Assembly: GCF_009017495.1 (NCBI RefSeq)
Contig: NZ_CP044989.1
Span: 186,001 to 250,000, forward strand
DNA length: 64,000 bases
Direction of reading: 5' to 3'
Source of the DNA: Deinococcus sp. AJ005
GTDB lineage: Bacteria > Deinococcota > Deinococci > Deinococcales > Deinococcaceae
Position numbers and translations under genes: made by a program. The stretch's first letter is position 1, and the number at the start of each line of letters is the position of its first letter. The notes below the pieces were generated by a model. It was not told where the DNA came from. It made no database searches and was given only the letters and a program-made list of their open reading frames with translations. Shown here one piece after another: positions 8,595 to 17,158 of this stretch.

Positions 8595-10778
8595 TTACAG
8601 ATCGTTGACGGCGGGAAGGGTCAGGAAAAAGGTGCTGCCCACGCCCGGCGTGCTGTCCAGCCAGACATCGCCGCCGTGTCGCTCGGCGATCTTGCGGGTG
8701 ATCGACAGACCGATGCCATTGCCCTCGTATTCCTCGCGGCCATGCAGGCGCTGAAAGATGGTGAAGATGCGCCCGAAGAATTCCGACTCGATCCCGATGC
8801 CGTTGTCCCTGACCGAGAAGCAGACGTGTGCGCCGTCCGGCACAGCCTCGACTTGAATGACCGAGGGACGCTGCAGCGAGCGGAACTTCAGGGCGTTGCC
8901 GATCAGGTTCTGAAAGACCTGCCGCAGTTGTGAAGCGTCGCCGCGCACGCGGGGCAGCGCGGCAATACTGACATTTGCCCCCGTCCGCTCAATCTGCGCG
9001 TGCAGGTCCTGCACCACCTGGGCCAGCACGGTGTTCATGTCCACCTCTACCAGCGCCCCCGCCCCACTGGTCACCCGCGCGAAGGCCAGCAGGTCCTGCA
9101 ACAACTGGGCCATGCGCCCGGTGCCCTCGCTGATCTGGCGGACATAGACCTCGGCGCGGGGGTCGAGTTGACCGCTGTAACGGGTGATCAGGAGCTGCGA
9201 GAAACTGGTGATGGTCCGCAGCGGCTCTTGCAGGTCGTGGGACGCGACATACGCGAACTGTTCGAGTTCCTCGTTGCTGCGCCGCAGTTCCGCGTTGGCG
9301 CGTTCGATGCGGCGCTGCGTTTCCAGGCGTTCGGTCACGTCCAGCGACACGCCCACCACCTCGGTGACCGCCCCGGAAGAATCCTTGACCGGGATAAACC
9401 AGCTTTCCAGTGACACGCCGCTGCTTTCAAAGTGCGTCAGGTCATGGGCCACCTGACCCGCCAGCGCCTGCGCCAGCCGCCGCCCCTCGCGCAGGTCCGG
9501 CTCGCGGGCAAACAGCGCCGTGGCCGACTGGCCCACCGCCTGACCGGGCCGCAGCCCGAGTTGCTCCAGGAGACGGCCTTCCGAGAGGGTAAAGACCCCC
9601 TGCGCGTCGGTGGCAAACAGCAGGATCGGGGCGTTCTCGGCGGCCACCTTCAGGTAGTGCTGGGTCCGGTCCAGAGCACGCATGGCCGCCGAACGCTCCA
9701 GCGTCAGCGCCAGCCCGCGCGTCACCGCCCGCACGATGGCCCGCTCACGCTCGCTCCAAGTGTGGGCCTGCGTGGTGCCCACCGCCAGCAGGCTGTGCAG
9801 CTTGTCCCCGGTTAACAGCGGCACCAGCGCCACCGCGCCGTACTGTGCGGTGCTGGGCAGACTGTTCGCCTCAGCGTTCCAGCCGTCGGCAAAGACAGCG
9901 GCGCGCGTGCGGGCAGCCTCGGCAAAATCGGGGGCGTCCAGCGGCACTCCGGCGCGAATCTGTTGCGTCACCTCATCCGGCAGGTCCCCGGACCAGGCCT
10001 GAGCCTTCCACAGTTGGCCGTCGAGTTCGTAGTAAGCGGCGCTGACGTGCGGCAGGCTGGCGCGCAGCACCTCTATGGCCTGCCATGCCAGCGCCTGCAC
10101 GTCACGTTCGTCCCCCACCGCTTCCTGATAGGCCACGAAGGCGTCCAGGGCCGTGCGTTCTTCCTGAAGCGAGCGGGACTGCGCCTCCAATTCGGCGGTA
10201 CGCGCGGCCACACGCGCCTCCAGTTCCTCACCCAGCCGCATCCGCCCCAGCGCGACGGCGCACAGCGCGGCCAGCGTTCGCAGAAAGCCCTTCTCCTCCG
10301 GCGCGAAGGAACGCGGTTCCTGGAAGTCCACCATCAGGGTGCCGATTGCGCGCCCCTCCAGCACCAGCGGCAGCGCGGCGCAGGCCCCAGGTACAGTTCC
10401 AGAGGGCGCAGTCAGGTTCATCCGCGACGCCAGTTCCGGATAAGTCTGGAACAGCTCGGCATGACGCCCGAAGTACAGCGCCTCCCGCCGAAGCAGGGCG
10501 TCCCCGGCAGGATCAGCGTGGTTTAGAGGTCCGCCTGTCCACACGGATTGGCGGCCTGCCTCCTCTCCCCTGACGTGTCCGACTTCCAGATGCTCCCCGG
10601 ATGGGCCGAGCAGCAGAAGGGTCCCGCTCGCGTCGGCCAGCGTCTCCCGCAACGACACCAGAATGCTGAGCAGCACTTCCCCAGTGGTAGACGCTGCGGC
10701 GAGCTGCTCTGTCACAACCTGCAAATTTTCGATCAGAACAAGGGACGACGTGCTGGACGCCGTGACCGGATGAGCCAT
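8595..10778 (-). CDS. Multi-sensor histidine kinase (GAF-GAF-PAS)
   Basis: A 727-residue cytoplasmic sensor kinase. Order: GAF (about 20-190), coiled-coil linker with SLQEERTALDAF, second GAF (about 215-370), PAS (about 375-490), HisKA dimerisation domain with the phospho-acceptor His514 in VASHDLQEPLRT, and HATPase_c with N box (FQNLIGNALKF), G1 (VRDNGIGI) and G2 (GNGIGLSI). The HisKA sequence is of the type seen behind bacteriophytochromes. No response regulator lies next to it, so it is an orphan kinase. A TATCTT box ends 5 nt before the ATG, consistent with a leaderless mRNA. Confidence 0.92.
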   Translation of the reverse strand: MAHPVTASSTSSLVLIENLQVVTEQLAAASTTGEVLLSILVSLRETLADASGTLLLLGPSGEHLEVGHVRGEEAGRQSVWTGGPLNHADPAGDALLRREALYFGRHAELFQTYPELASRMNLTAPSGTVPGACAALPLVLEGRAIGTLMVDFQEPRSFAPEEKGFLRTLAALCAVALGRMRLGEELEARVAARTAELEAQSRSLQEERTALDAFVAYQEAVGDERDVQALAWQAIEVLRASLPHVSAAYYELDGQLWKAQAWSGDLPDEVTQQIRAGVPLDAPDFAEAARTRAAVFADGWNAEANSLPSTAQYGAVALVPLLTGDKLHSLLAVGTTQAHTWSERERAIVRAVTRGLALTLERSAAMRALDRTQHYLKVAAENAPILLFATDAQGVFTLSEGRLLEQLGLRPGQAVGQSATALFAREPDLREGRRLAQALAGQVAHDLTHFESSGVSLESWFIPVKDSSGAVTEVVGVSLDVTERLETQRRIERANAELRRSNEELEQFAYVASHDLQEPLRTITSFSQLLITRYSGQLDPRAEVYVRQISEGTGRMAQLLQDLLAFARVTSGAGALVEVDMNTVLAQVVQDLHAQIERTGANVSIAALPRVRGDASQLRQVFQNLIGNALKFRSLQRPSVIQVEAVPDGAHVCFSVRDNGIGIESEFFGRIFTIFQRLHGREEYEGNGIGLSITRKIAERHGGDVWLDSTPGVGSTFFLTLPAVNDL

Positions 10779-10783
10779 ACCTT

Positions 10784-10789
10784 AAGATA
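10784..10789 (-). promoter_or_regulatory. -10 box of leaderless histidine kinase transcript
   Basis: TATCTT on the minus strand, 5 nt upstream of the ATG at 10778. AAGGT lies between, too close to act as a ribosome binding site. Confidence 0.5.
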
Positions 10790-10918
10790 GCTTAAAGGAA
10801 AGGCAAGATACTGAGACAGAAAGTGCTTTCAGACGCGTTTTGAGAACAGCGCGGCAAACTGTCCTCTTCTCATCGAGGCAGCAGGTGTTGACTGCTGGCG
10901 CTGAACAGATGGATGCGA

Positions 10919-10947
10919 TTGACACCTTCCCGCTGCGCTCCTACGAT
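10919..10947 (+). promoter_or_regulatory. Consensus promoter overlapping the hydrolase 5' end
   Basis: TTGACA (10919-10924), a 17-nt spacer and TACGAT (10942-10947) make the best sigma70-type promoter in the window. It overlaps the first ATG of the hydrolase frame (10946), so a transcript from here would start near 10953 and could not use that ATG. Confidence 0.6.
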
Positions 10948-11857
10948 GTCCCATGATCCCATTCCGCATCACTTCACCCCCGCCGTCCCCACGTCTGGCT
11001 GGGGTCAGCCTGTGAACTCGCCCACACTTCCGACAGGTGAACCCTTTCCTACGCTGCGCATCCAGCACCTGTGTTTCCCGGTGCAGGCGCTGGACGGTAC
11101 GACGTTACAGATCGGCGCACGCCTTCAACTCCCCGTGCTGGATGGGCCGGGGCCTGCGGTGGTGATCGCCCACGGTTCCAATGGCATCGACTCACGCGGG
11201 CAGGCGCACGCGCTGGACCTGAACCGCGCCGGCATTGCCACGCTGGAAATCGATATGTGGGGCGCGCGGGGTCTGGCGGGCGGCTCGGAAGGCAGGCCGA
11301 AAGCGGCGTGGGAAACCCTGCCGGACGTGTTCGGCGCGTTTGCCGTGCTGGCCGCGCATCCAGGGGTGGACGCCCGCCGGATCGGCATCGTCGGCTTTTC
11401 GTGGGGCGGCGTCGTAAGCCTGCTCAGTGCCACCCGCAACTCCCATGACCTTTACCTGAATGCAGGGCGGCAGTTCGCCGCACACGCCGCCTTCTATCCG
11501 GCCTGCTGGATATACAACACCGTTCACGGCTATGAATTCCGGGATCTGACCGGGGCCAGCATCTTGATTCTGGTGGGCGAGCAGGACCGTTATGATGATC
11601 CCGGAGAATTGGGGCCGGAGCTGATCGCCCATCTGGACCCGGCGGACCGTCCCCACATCCAGACCGTCATTTATCCCGGCGCGGAACACGGCTTCAACAT
11701 GTTCGAGGCCCCGTATACCTACCGTGACCCGATGTTGCACCGGGGCCAGGGCGGCGAGGGGCGGTCTGCTCCCCACCCGGAAGCGCGGGAGGCCGCCCGC
11801 CAGACACTCGTGCAGTTCTTTGCAAGGGTGCTGATCGTGGAAATGGACTCGCCGTGA
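10946..11857 (+). CDS. Dienelactone hydrolase-like alpha/beta hydrolase
   Basis: A protein of 303 residues from the ATG at 10946, or 281 from the GTG at 11012. It is an alpha/beta hydrolase: nucleophile elbow GFSWGG, oxyanion region VIAHGSNGID, acid region GEQDRYDD and catalytic His in GAEHGFN. Dienelactone hydrolases normally carry Cys as nucleophile; this one has Ser, like the larger esterase-type members. Substrate unknown. The strong promoter at 10919-10947 argues for the GTG at 11012, whose first bases overlap the stop of a 20-codon frame starting at 10953 (GTGA). Both starts are kept open. Confidence 0.82.
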   Translation: MSHDPIPHHFTPAVPTSGWGQPVNSPTLPTGEPFPTLRIQHLCFPVQALDGTTLQIGARLQLPVLDGPGPAVVIAHGSNGIDSRGQAHALDLNRAGIATLEIDMWGARGLAGGSEGRPKAAWETLPDVFGAFAVLAAHPGVDARRIGIVGFSWGGVVSLLSATRNSHDLYLNAGRQFAAHAAFYPACWIYNTVHGYEFRDLTGASILILVGEQDRYDDPGELGPELIAHLDPADRPHIQTVIYPGAEHGFNMFEAPYTYRDPMLHRGQGGEGRSAPHPEAREAARQTLVQFFARVLIVEMDSP

Positions 11858-11937
11858 AAGAGATCCAATGTCTGTGAAGTTTGATTGGCCGGATCAAAAT
11901 CTAGAGGTTGCCCAAGTTTTCCCTGCCAGAACCCGTT

Positions 11938-12420
11938 ATGGGCGCTGAGGCCCGCCTCCGGGAACTCGGACTGGTGCTGCCGCCAGCAGTGCGGCTGCCT
12001 GCCGGAGTGGTCCTGCCCTTTGCGATGGTGCGGGTGGTGGGCACGCGCGCCGTCATTTCCGGCCACGGTCCGCAGGCCCCGGACGGCACGCTGGCCGGGC
12101 CGCTGGGCAAGGTGGGCGGCGAAGTTTCGCCCGGTGCAGCGCATGGCAGCGCGAGGCTGGTGGCCCTCTCGGTGCTGGGCAGCCTGCGCCGCGAGCTGGG
12201 CGATCTGGACCGGATCAGGGCCTGGGTGCGGGTTCACGGCATGGTCAACGCCGCGCCCGGCTTTACCGGAATGCCAGAGGTGATCAACGGCTTTTCTGCC
12301 CTGATCCTGGATGTGTTCGGCCCAGAGATCGGTCAGCACGGCCGCTCGGCAGTGGGACTGGCCGAACTGCCCTGGAACATTCCGGTGGAAGTGGAGGCTG
12401 AGGTGCTGCTCCGGGACTGA
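11938..12420 (+). CDS. RidA/YjgF-YER057c-UK114 family protein
   Basis: A 160-residue member of the RidA-like family, in the larger subgroup that begins EARLRELGLVLPPA and carries VISGHGPQAPDGTLAGPLG. Members are trimeric; true RidA enzymes deaminate reactive enamines and imines made by PLP enzymes. The arginine that defines active RidA is not clearly recognisable here, so activity is uncertain. The ATG at 11938 fits family length; a TTG at 11908 is an alternative. It converges on the DUF1175 gene with only 5 nt between stops. Confidence 0.82.
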   Translation: MGAEARLRELGLVLPPAVRLPAGVVLPFAMVRVVGTRAVISGHGPQAPDGTLAGPLGKVGGEVSPGAAHGSARLVALSVLGSLRRELGDLDRIRAWVRVHGMVNAAPGFTGMPEVINGFSALILDVFGPEIGQHGRSAVGLAELPWNIPVEVEAEVLLRD

Positions 12421-12425
12421 CGCCT

Positions 12426-13172
12426 TCAATCCGCGATTTTCCAGCGGTACACGCCCAGAAAGCTGGGGTTGCTGCTCGCCGGGTGAAAGGCGCGCTCGGC
12501 GTAGCGCAGCAGGCTCTGAACGGTGAGCAGCCGGACCTCGCCGCCTTCTGCGGGGCTGGCTCCGGTGTGGTACACCACCTTGCCGTCTCCCAGGTACACC
12601 ATGCTGTGATACGAGCGCAGCCCTGGACGGATGAAGATCAGCAGATCGCCGCGTTTGGCTTTGTCCATATCGCGCGACACCCGCACCATCGAATAGGTAG
12701 AGAGGTACTGAACCCCAGTGCGTCCCACCAGCTTTCCGGCCCCGATATCGCCCGACTGGTACACCCCGCCCGCCACCCGGAACACCGAGCGGCTGATGAC
12801 GGGCAGCGGATAACTGAACGCTTGCACCGGGCCAAGTTTCGGGCGCGGCAGATACCTGAACTTGGCAAACCACGCCGCGTCATGCGGCATCAATGCGTTG
12901 ATCAGGGCGTAGCGCAGCAGGCCGCCGCAATCGCGGTCCTCGGGCTTCCAGTCGGCGTTCATGCCGTAGTACTGGCTCTCAGCGACGGCGGCAAACCAGT
13001 CGGCGAAATTAGCACGGTCCTGCCCCACCAGTTCGGCAGCGTCGGGGTAGCCGTCGCGGTCCCGGTCTGCGGCACCGGGCGGGCCAGGTGCGGCAACCGT
13101 CTGCGTGGAGCCACCGCCCAGCGCGATACAGGCCAGCAGGCAGAGGCCAGACATGAGATGGCGCCGCGTCAT
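12426..13172 (-). CDS. Exported DUF1175 protein with NlpC/P60-like residues
   Basis: A 248-residue protein with a signal peptide (MTRRHLMSGLCLLACIALGG). After it comes an EF-hand-like loop, DRDRDGYPDAAE, near residues 35-47 that could bind calcium. RDCGGLLRYA and YHSMVYLGDGKVVYHTG place a Cys and a His as in the papain-like NlpC/P60 fold, and the family is DUF1175 (E. coli YfaT-like). A role in the cell envelope as peptidase or amidase is inferred. In other bacteria this family travels with alpha-2-macroglobulin genes; none is visible here. The longer upstream frame is rejected because it would bury the signal peptide. Confidence 0.78.
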   Translation of the reverse strand: MTRRHLMSGLCLLACIALGGGSTQTVAAPGPPGAADRDRDGYPDAAELVGQDRANFADWFAAVAESQYYGMNADWKPEDRDCGGLLRYALINALMPHDAAWFAKFRYLPRPKLGPVQAFSYPLPVISRSVFRVAGGVYQSGDIGAGKLVGRTGVQYLSTYSMVRVSRDMDKAKRGDLLIFIRPGLRSYHSMVYLGDGKVVYHTGASPAEGGEVRLLTVQSLLRYAERAFHPASSNPSFLGVYRWKIAD

Positions 13173-13350
13173 GCCCCGAGTATCTTCCGGGAGTCGGCGC
13201 GGCGGGTGAGGGACGGGGTTTCGACGCCAATGGGAAGCTGGTGGAAACGCCTGGACATCCAGATGGGCGTCCAGGCCTCCTCTGTTCAAGTTGTCCCAGC
13301 TATGGCCGCTCTTCAGGACCAGACCATGGGCAGGAAAAACAGATTCAGTA

Positions 13351-14517
13351 TCAGCCGCCTTCACCCGCTGGCCGCGACAGCTTTCCAGCGATCACGGCAT
13401 GCCGCGCCCCCGTCGTGTGCGGCAGCGTGTTGCGCCAGCCCTGATACGCGTAATACCCCAGGATGGCAAAGGCTGCCGCCTCCCGCGCGCTGGAATTCCA
13501 GCCGCGTTCCTCGAAGGTCAGGACGGGGATCGGTGCCAGCGCCGCCTTGAGCTGCGCCATGAAAGTGGGATTGTACGCGCCGCCGCCCGCAACGACGATC
13601 TCGTCCAGACCGTGCGGCAGCACAAACCGTTGATAGGCGTCCACCACCGTCTGCGCGCTGAAGGCGGTCACGGTGGCGGCAATGTCGCGCGCATTCAACT
13701 CGAAAACACCCGGCAGGCGTTGCAGGTTCCAGCGTTCGCGCCCGGTGGATTTGGGTGGTGGTGCAGCCAGATAAGCGTCTCGCCGCCACGTCTGCACCAG
13801 ACTGTCGGCGACCATTCCGCTTGCGCCCATGCGCCCGCCATCGTCGAAACGCCCCCCGAACAACTCGGCAGCCTCGTCAATCAGGGCATTGGCGGGGCCA
13901 GTGTCAAAAGCGATCACACCAGCCTCATCCAGTCCCGGCAGATAGGTCAGGTTGCTGATGCCGCCCAGGTTGTGAATGGCGCGGCGCACGCCAGCCTCGG
14001 CGTACATCAACCGGTCTGCAAAGGGCACCAGCGGCGCACCCTGACCCCCGGCCACCATGTCGGGCGGGCGAAAATCGGACACCACGGGCTTCTCGGTGCG
14101 CTCCACGATGATGGACGCCTCACCGATCTGGAGGGTGGAGCGGGTGTGCCAGCCGCGCGTTTCATCGGGGGCGGGGATGTGGTGAACCGTCTGCCCGTGG
14201 CTGGCGATCAGGTCTGCATCTGCTGAAAGTTCGGCGGCGGCATCGGCCAGCGCCTCGCCCAGCCAGAAATTCAACTGGGTAATTTCGCTGGTTTTGGCCT
14301 CATCACGGCTGGCAGCCAACAAGGCGGCGCGCAGGTCATCGGCAAACGGGATGTAACGGTGTTCCAGCACCCGTGCGCGCGGTGTGGGGCCAGTCAATTC
14401 GGGAGGGCGTCCGCCCACACCCAGAGCAGGCCAGCCCGGAAGCTCGATCAGCACAGCGTCGATGCCGTCCATGCTGGTGCCCGTCATCAGGCCCAGGATG
14501 CGGGGCGCGCGGGTCAC
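13351..14517 (-). CDS. anmK: Anhydro-N-acetylmuramic acid kinase
   Basis: A 388-residue kinase that hydrolyses and phosphorylates 1,6-anhydro-MurNAc to MurNAc-6-phosphate during cell-wall recycling. ATP-binding ASKHA motifs are present: [16 protein letters not shown] at the N-terminus, [33 protein letters not shown] and VAGGGAYNP. The GTG at 14517 is chosen because it directly precedes the conserved N-terminus and has an AGGTGG site. It is divergent from the leaderless gene at 14708. Confidence 0.92.
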   Translation of the reverse strand: MTRAPRILGLMTGTSMDGIDAVLIELPGWPALGVGGRPPELTGPTPRARVLEHRYIPFADDLRAALLAASRDEAKTSEITQLNFWLGEALADAAAELSADADLIASHGQTVHHIPAPDETRGWHTRSTLQIGEASIIVERTEKPVVSDFRPPDMVAGGQGAPLVPFADRLMYAEAGVRRAIHNLGGISNLTYLPGLDEAGVIAFDTGPANALIDEAAELFGGRFDDGGRMGASGMVADSLVQTWRRDAYLAAPPPKSTGRERWNLQRLPGVFELNARDIAATVTAFSAQTVVDAYQRFVLPHGLDEIVVAGGGAYNPTFMAQLKAALAPIPVLTFEERGWNSSAREAAAFAILGYYAYQGWRNTLPHTTGARHAVIAGKLSRPAGEGG

Positions 14518-14672
14518 GGGTGACCACCTGCCCGTGAAAATCTCCGTTCCAGTTGAAGTTCGGGGCGTTCTGACTGAATCATTGCGCCCACACCGTACCA
14601 TCCTCCCTCCAGCCAGGCCACGGTCCGTTCAGTTTGAATTGCCGGGAAACAGCCTCTGCGCCGTGTACCACA

Positions 14673-14701
14673 CAGACAGGGCCGCAAAAATCATCTATAA
14701 T
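14673..14701 (+). promoter_or_regulatory. Leaderless promoter, perfect -10
   Basis: TATAAT (14696-14701) ends 6 nt before the ATG at 14708. With a 17-nt spacer the -35 is CAGACA (14673-14678), two mismatches from consensus. Transcription should start at or beside the A of the start codon. Confidence 0.75.
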
Positions 14702-14707
14702 TACGGT

Positions 14708-15613
14708 ATGAGCGAAACGACTCCCCGCCAATCCGCCACCCGCCAATCGGGAAGCCGCCGCAAGGACACGCCCGCCCCAGCGCCCAGTGACGCGGTGCCC
14801 AGCGACGCCACCGGTTTTCAGCGGCTGCTGACCACCGCACAGATCGACGCCGACGTGACCAGTATTGTGGCGGACCCGGCCACAGCCGACGCCCAGCTCA
14901 CGGCCCTGCTGCGTGTGGCGCTGGACCGCTGGGGCTACAGCCTGCATCATCTGGAACATCGCGCGGCGCTGACCGACACGGGCGAGATTCAACTGTTCGC
15001 AGGCAAGACACTGGTGGGCCGCACCGGAGAGGATGCCGAACATCTGGCCCGCAGCTACGCCAGCTTGGGCGCTCCCAACGCCGACGGCCTGAGCGACTGG
15101 AGTGTGCTGGGTGAAGGCTGGCGCACGACCATCAAGAGTGCGGCGCAACTGCGCGTACTGATCGAGGACGCCCGTGATTTCGAGACGATGTGGACCCCGG
15201 AGCGCGGCCTGTTTCTGCGCATCTGGCGGCGCACCGAGGGCGGCCAGGAGGTCACGGCCACCGAGTACGCCCAGCCCGTAAATGCCACCCAGTTGCTGGG
15301 CGACGCCGCCTGGGACGCCATCCAGGGCATCAAGGACCGCGCCCTGCAACGCGAACTGATGGAGCGCAGCGCCAAGGGTGGTCTGCTGCAAGCCTTCCTG
15401 AGTGCGCGCCACAAGGACGCCGAACGCAACCTCGGCAGCCTGCCAGAAACACACTTCACCGTTCAAAGCAGCGTGACGCGCCTGACCGGGGAAGATGCCC
15501 GTGACTTCGCGGCAGTCCGCGCCGCCCAGAAAACCACCGCCGATGAGCTGAGGGCCATGCAGGAACGCGCGGTCAAGGGCATGGTCGAGCTGCTGCGGAG
15601 TGATCTGCGCTGA
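14708..15613 (+). CDS. Unknown protein, probably Deinococcus-restricted
   Basis: A 301-residue protein I do not recognise. The first 35 residues are low-complexity and basic (TRQSGSRRKDTPAPAPSD), followed by a mixed alpha/beta body rich in Ala, Leu and Asp, with DRWGYSLHHLEHRAAL and a helical C-terminal third ending ERAVKGMVELLRSDLR. No signal peptide or membrane helix. It has its own leaderless promoter with a perfect TATAAT box, which suggests substantial expression. Neighbours give no hint of function. Confidence 0.75.
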   Translation: MSETTPRQSATRQSGSRRKDTPAPAPSDAVPSDATGFQRLLTTAQIDADVTSIVADPATADAQLTALLRVALDRWGYSLHHLEHRAALTDTGEIQLFAGKTLVGRTGEDAEHLARSYASLGAPNADGLSDWSVLGEGWRTTIKSAAQLRVLIEDARDFETMWTPERGLFLRIWRRTEGGQEVTATEYAQPVNATQLLGDAAWDAIQGIKDRALQRELMERSAKGGLLQAFLSARHKDAERNLGSLPETHFTVQSSVTRLTGEDARDFAAVRAAQKTTADELRAMQERAVKGMVELLRSDLR

Positions 15614-15705
15614 CCACAGCCCGTTCTCTTGGCCGTTCTTGCTGAAAACTCAGCGGTGCGGCTGGGACTTCGGACAGGAAGAGAGTGGGGTAGGGACGTG
15701 AAGCC

Positions 15706-15990
15706 TTAGCCCTGCCCGGTCAGAAAGCCCCGCACCTCGCCCAATCCCCCGGTGTTCAGCAGCACCTTTCCGCTGGCCCGGTGGATCAGCGCTGGGGTGC
15801 TGCGAACGCCGCTACGCTCCGTCAGGGCGAAGAAAGCCTCGGCGTGCTGCTGGCGGTGGACCACCTCGATCTGGGATTCAAACTGCCCCTTAAGCGGCTT
15901 TGCCAGCATCAGCTTCAGGCGCTCGCAGCTGGGGCAGTCGTCCTGGGTCAGCATCACAAACGGCGCAGGATGAACCTCAGAATCAGTCAT
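15706..15990 (-). CDS. Thioredoxin/glutaredoxin-like protein in nrd operon (NrdH-like role)
   Basis: A 94-residue thioredoxin-fold protein with a redox motif DDCPSCERLK near residues 18-23 and the cis-proline segment VRSTPALI. It overlaps the 3' end of nrdF by 8 bp and ends the operon. In class Ib systems this place is taken by NrdH, the glutaredoxin-like reductant of NrdE; the sequence is only distantly NrdH-like, so the electron-donor role is inferred from position. Confidence 0.75.
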   Translation of the reverse strand: MTDSEVHPAPFVMLTQDDCPSCERLKLMLAKPLKGQFESQIEVVHRQQHAEAFFALTERSGVRSTPALIHRASGKVLLNTGGLGEVRGFLTGQG

Positions 15991-17002
15991 GGCTGACCCG
16001 CACAGTGGGCTGAAGATCAGGAAAATGGCCACACCACAGCGCGTCAATGTCCGCGTCAGTGATGGCCTCGGTGGTCATTTTGCTGTAACTGCTGCCCTTG
16101 GCGCTGAAGAAATCGTGGGTGGTGCCGCGCGACTGGATGCCGTTCTGGACCACGGGGTTGATCTCCTCGTCGGGGAAGGTGCGTTCCAGATCCAGATTGT
16201 CGGCCAGTACGTTGAAGTTGAAGCGGATAAAGCGTTTGACGTCTCCGGCCAGTCCCACGTCCGCGTACAGGACTTCGGTGTAAGCAAGCTCATTTTTGTA
16301 GAGTGTTTGCAGCGTCTCGGCGTACCACGCTTTCGCATATGCCTGCTCGGCGGCGTTCAGCAGGTTGAATTTCTCCTGGGCCAGCAGCGCCACGTACACG
16401 CCATGCAGCGCCTCGTCCAAGATAATCAGATTAAAAATCTCGCCTGCCGAAACCATCCGGCCCTGCCCGGCCAGATACAGCGGATAGAAAAATCCACTGT
16501 AGAACAGCGACGTTTCCAGCATGCACGACACCACCATCTTCTTCCACAGGCCCAGCGCGGACACATCTGGACCGTGAAAAATGTCCTGGATGAAGGCAAT
16601 CTTGAATTGCAGGTGGGGCTGCGACCGCACCCACTCAAAGACCTCGCGTTCCTCGGTGGTGGACAGGAAGGTCTTGTTCATCATGCTGTAGCTGCGGGCG
16701 TGGATGTCCTCCATCATGCCCTGAAATTGCAGCGTCGCTTTGCGGATGTGACCGTCTACCAAGCCGCGCAGGGCGGGCATTCCCACCTCGCCCTGCAAAG
16801 TGTCCAGCGCGTTCAGGCCCGCCGAGGCGTGGATGTAGGTCCAGCGTTCAGCATCACTGAGGGTCTTCCAGACCAGCGCGTCGTTGTTCAGGGGGATTTC
16901 CTCGGGAAACCACAACTGGGAGGTGTACTTCTCGTAGAAGGTGGCGGAGAAGCTGTCCTCGGGGTCAGACCAGTTGGTGGCGGAGAAGGGTTGGGATGAC
17001 AT
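15983..17002 (-). CDS. nrdF: Class Ib ribonucleotide reductase, beta subunit
   Basis: A 339-residue R2 subunit that houses the dimetal centre and tyrosyl radical. Metal-ligand segments of the R2 family are visible: LDTLQGE, EDIHARSYSMM and LDEALHGVYVALLAQ. Clustering with nrdI and nrdE marks it as class Ib, where the cofactor is dimanganese assembled with NrdI. An AAGGAGT site precedes the ATG at 17002. A gap of 156 nt separates it from nrdE. Confidence 0.93.
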   Translation of the reverse strand: MSSQPFSATNWSDPEDSFSATFYEKYTSQLWFPEEIPLNNDALVWKTLSDAERWTYIHASAGLNALDTLQGEVGMPALRGLVDGHIRKATLQFQGMMEDIHARSYSMMNKTFLSTTEEREVFEWVRSQPHLQFKIAFIQDIFHGPDVSALGLWKKMVVSCMLETSLFYSGFFYPLYLAGQGRMVSAGEIFNLIILDEALHGVYVALLAQEKFNLLNAAEQAYAKAWYAETLQTLYKNELAYTEVLYADVGLAGDVKRFIRFNFNVLADNLDLERTFPDEEINPVVQNGIQSRGTTHDFFSAKGSSYSKMTTEAITDADIDALWCGHFPDLQPTVRVSHD

Positions 17003-17158
17003 AGAGACTCCTTGAAAAAAATTGCGGTGAGTCGGAGCCGAACCCGAGCAGACTTGCAAAGCTGCGCAGCAGAGCGAGTGGCAAGCAAGACCTTCCGGCT
17101 CTGATTCCAACCTACCCGGTAACAACACCGGACAGGCTTCCATCGCCGCCAGAAGGTT

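Noticed and set aside
12971..13364. N-terminal extension of the DUF1175 gene to 13364
   Set aside because: It would place a typical signal peptide 65 residues inside the protein.
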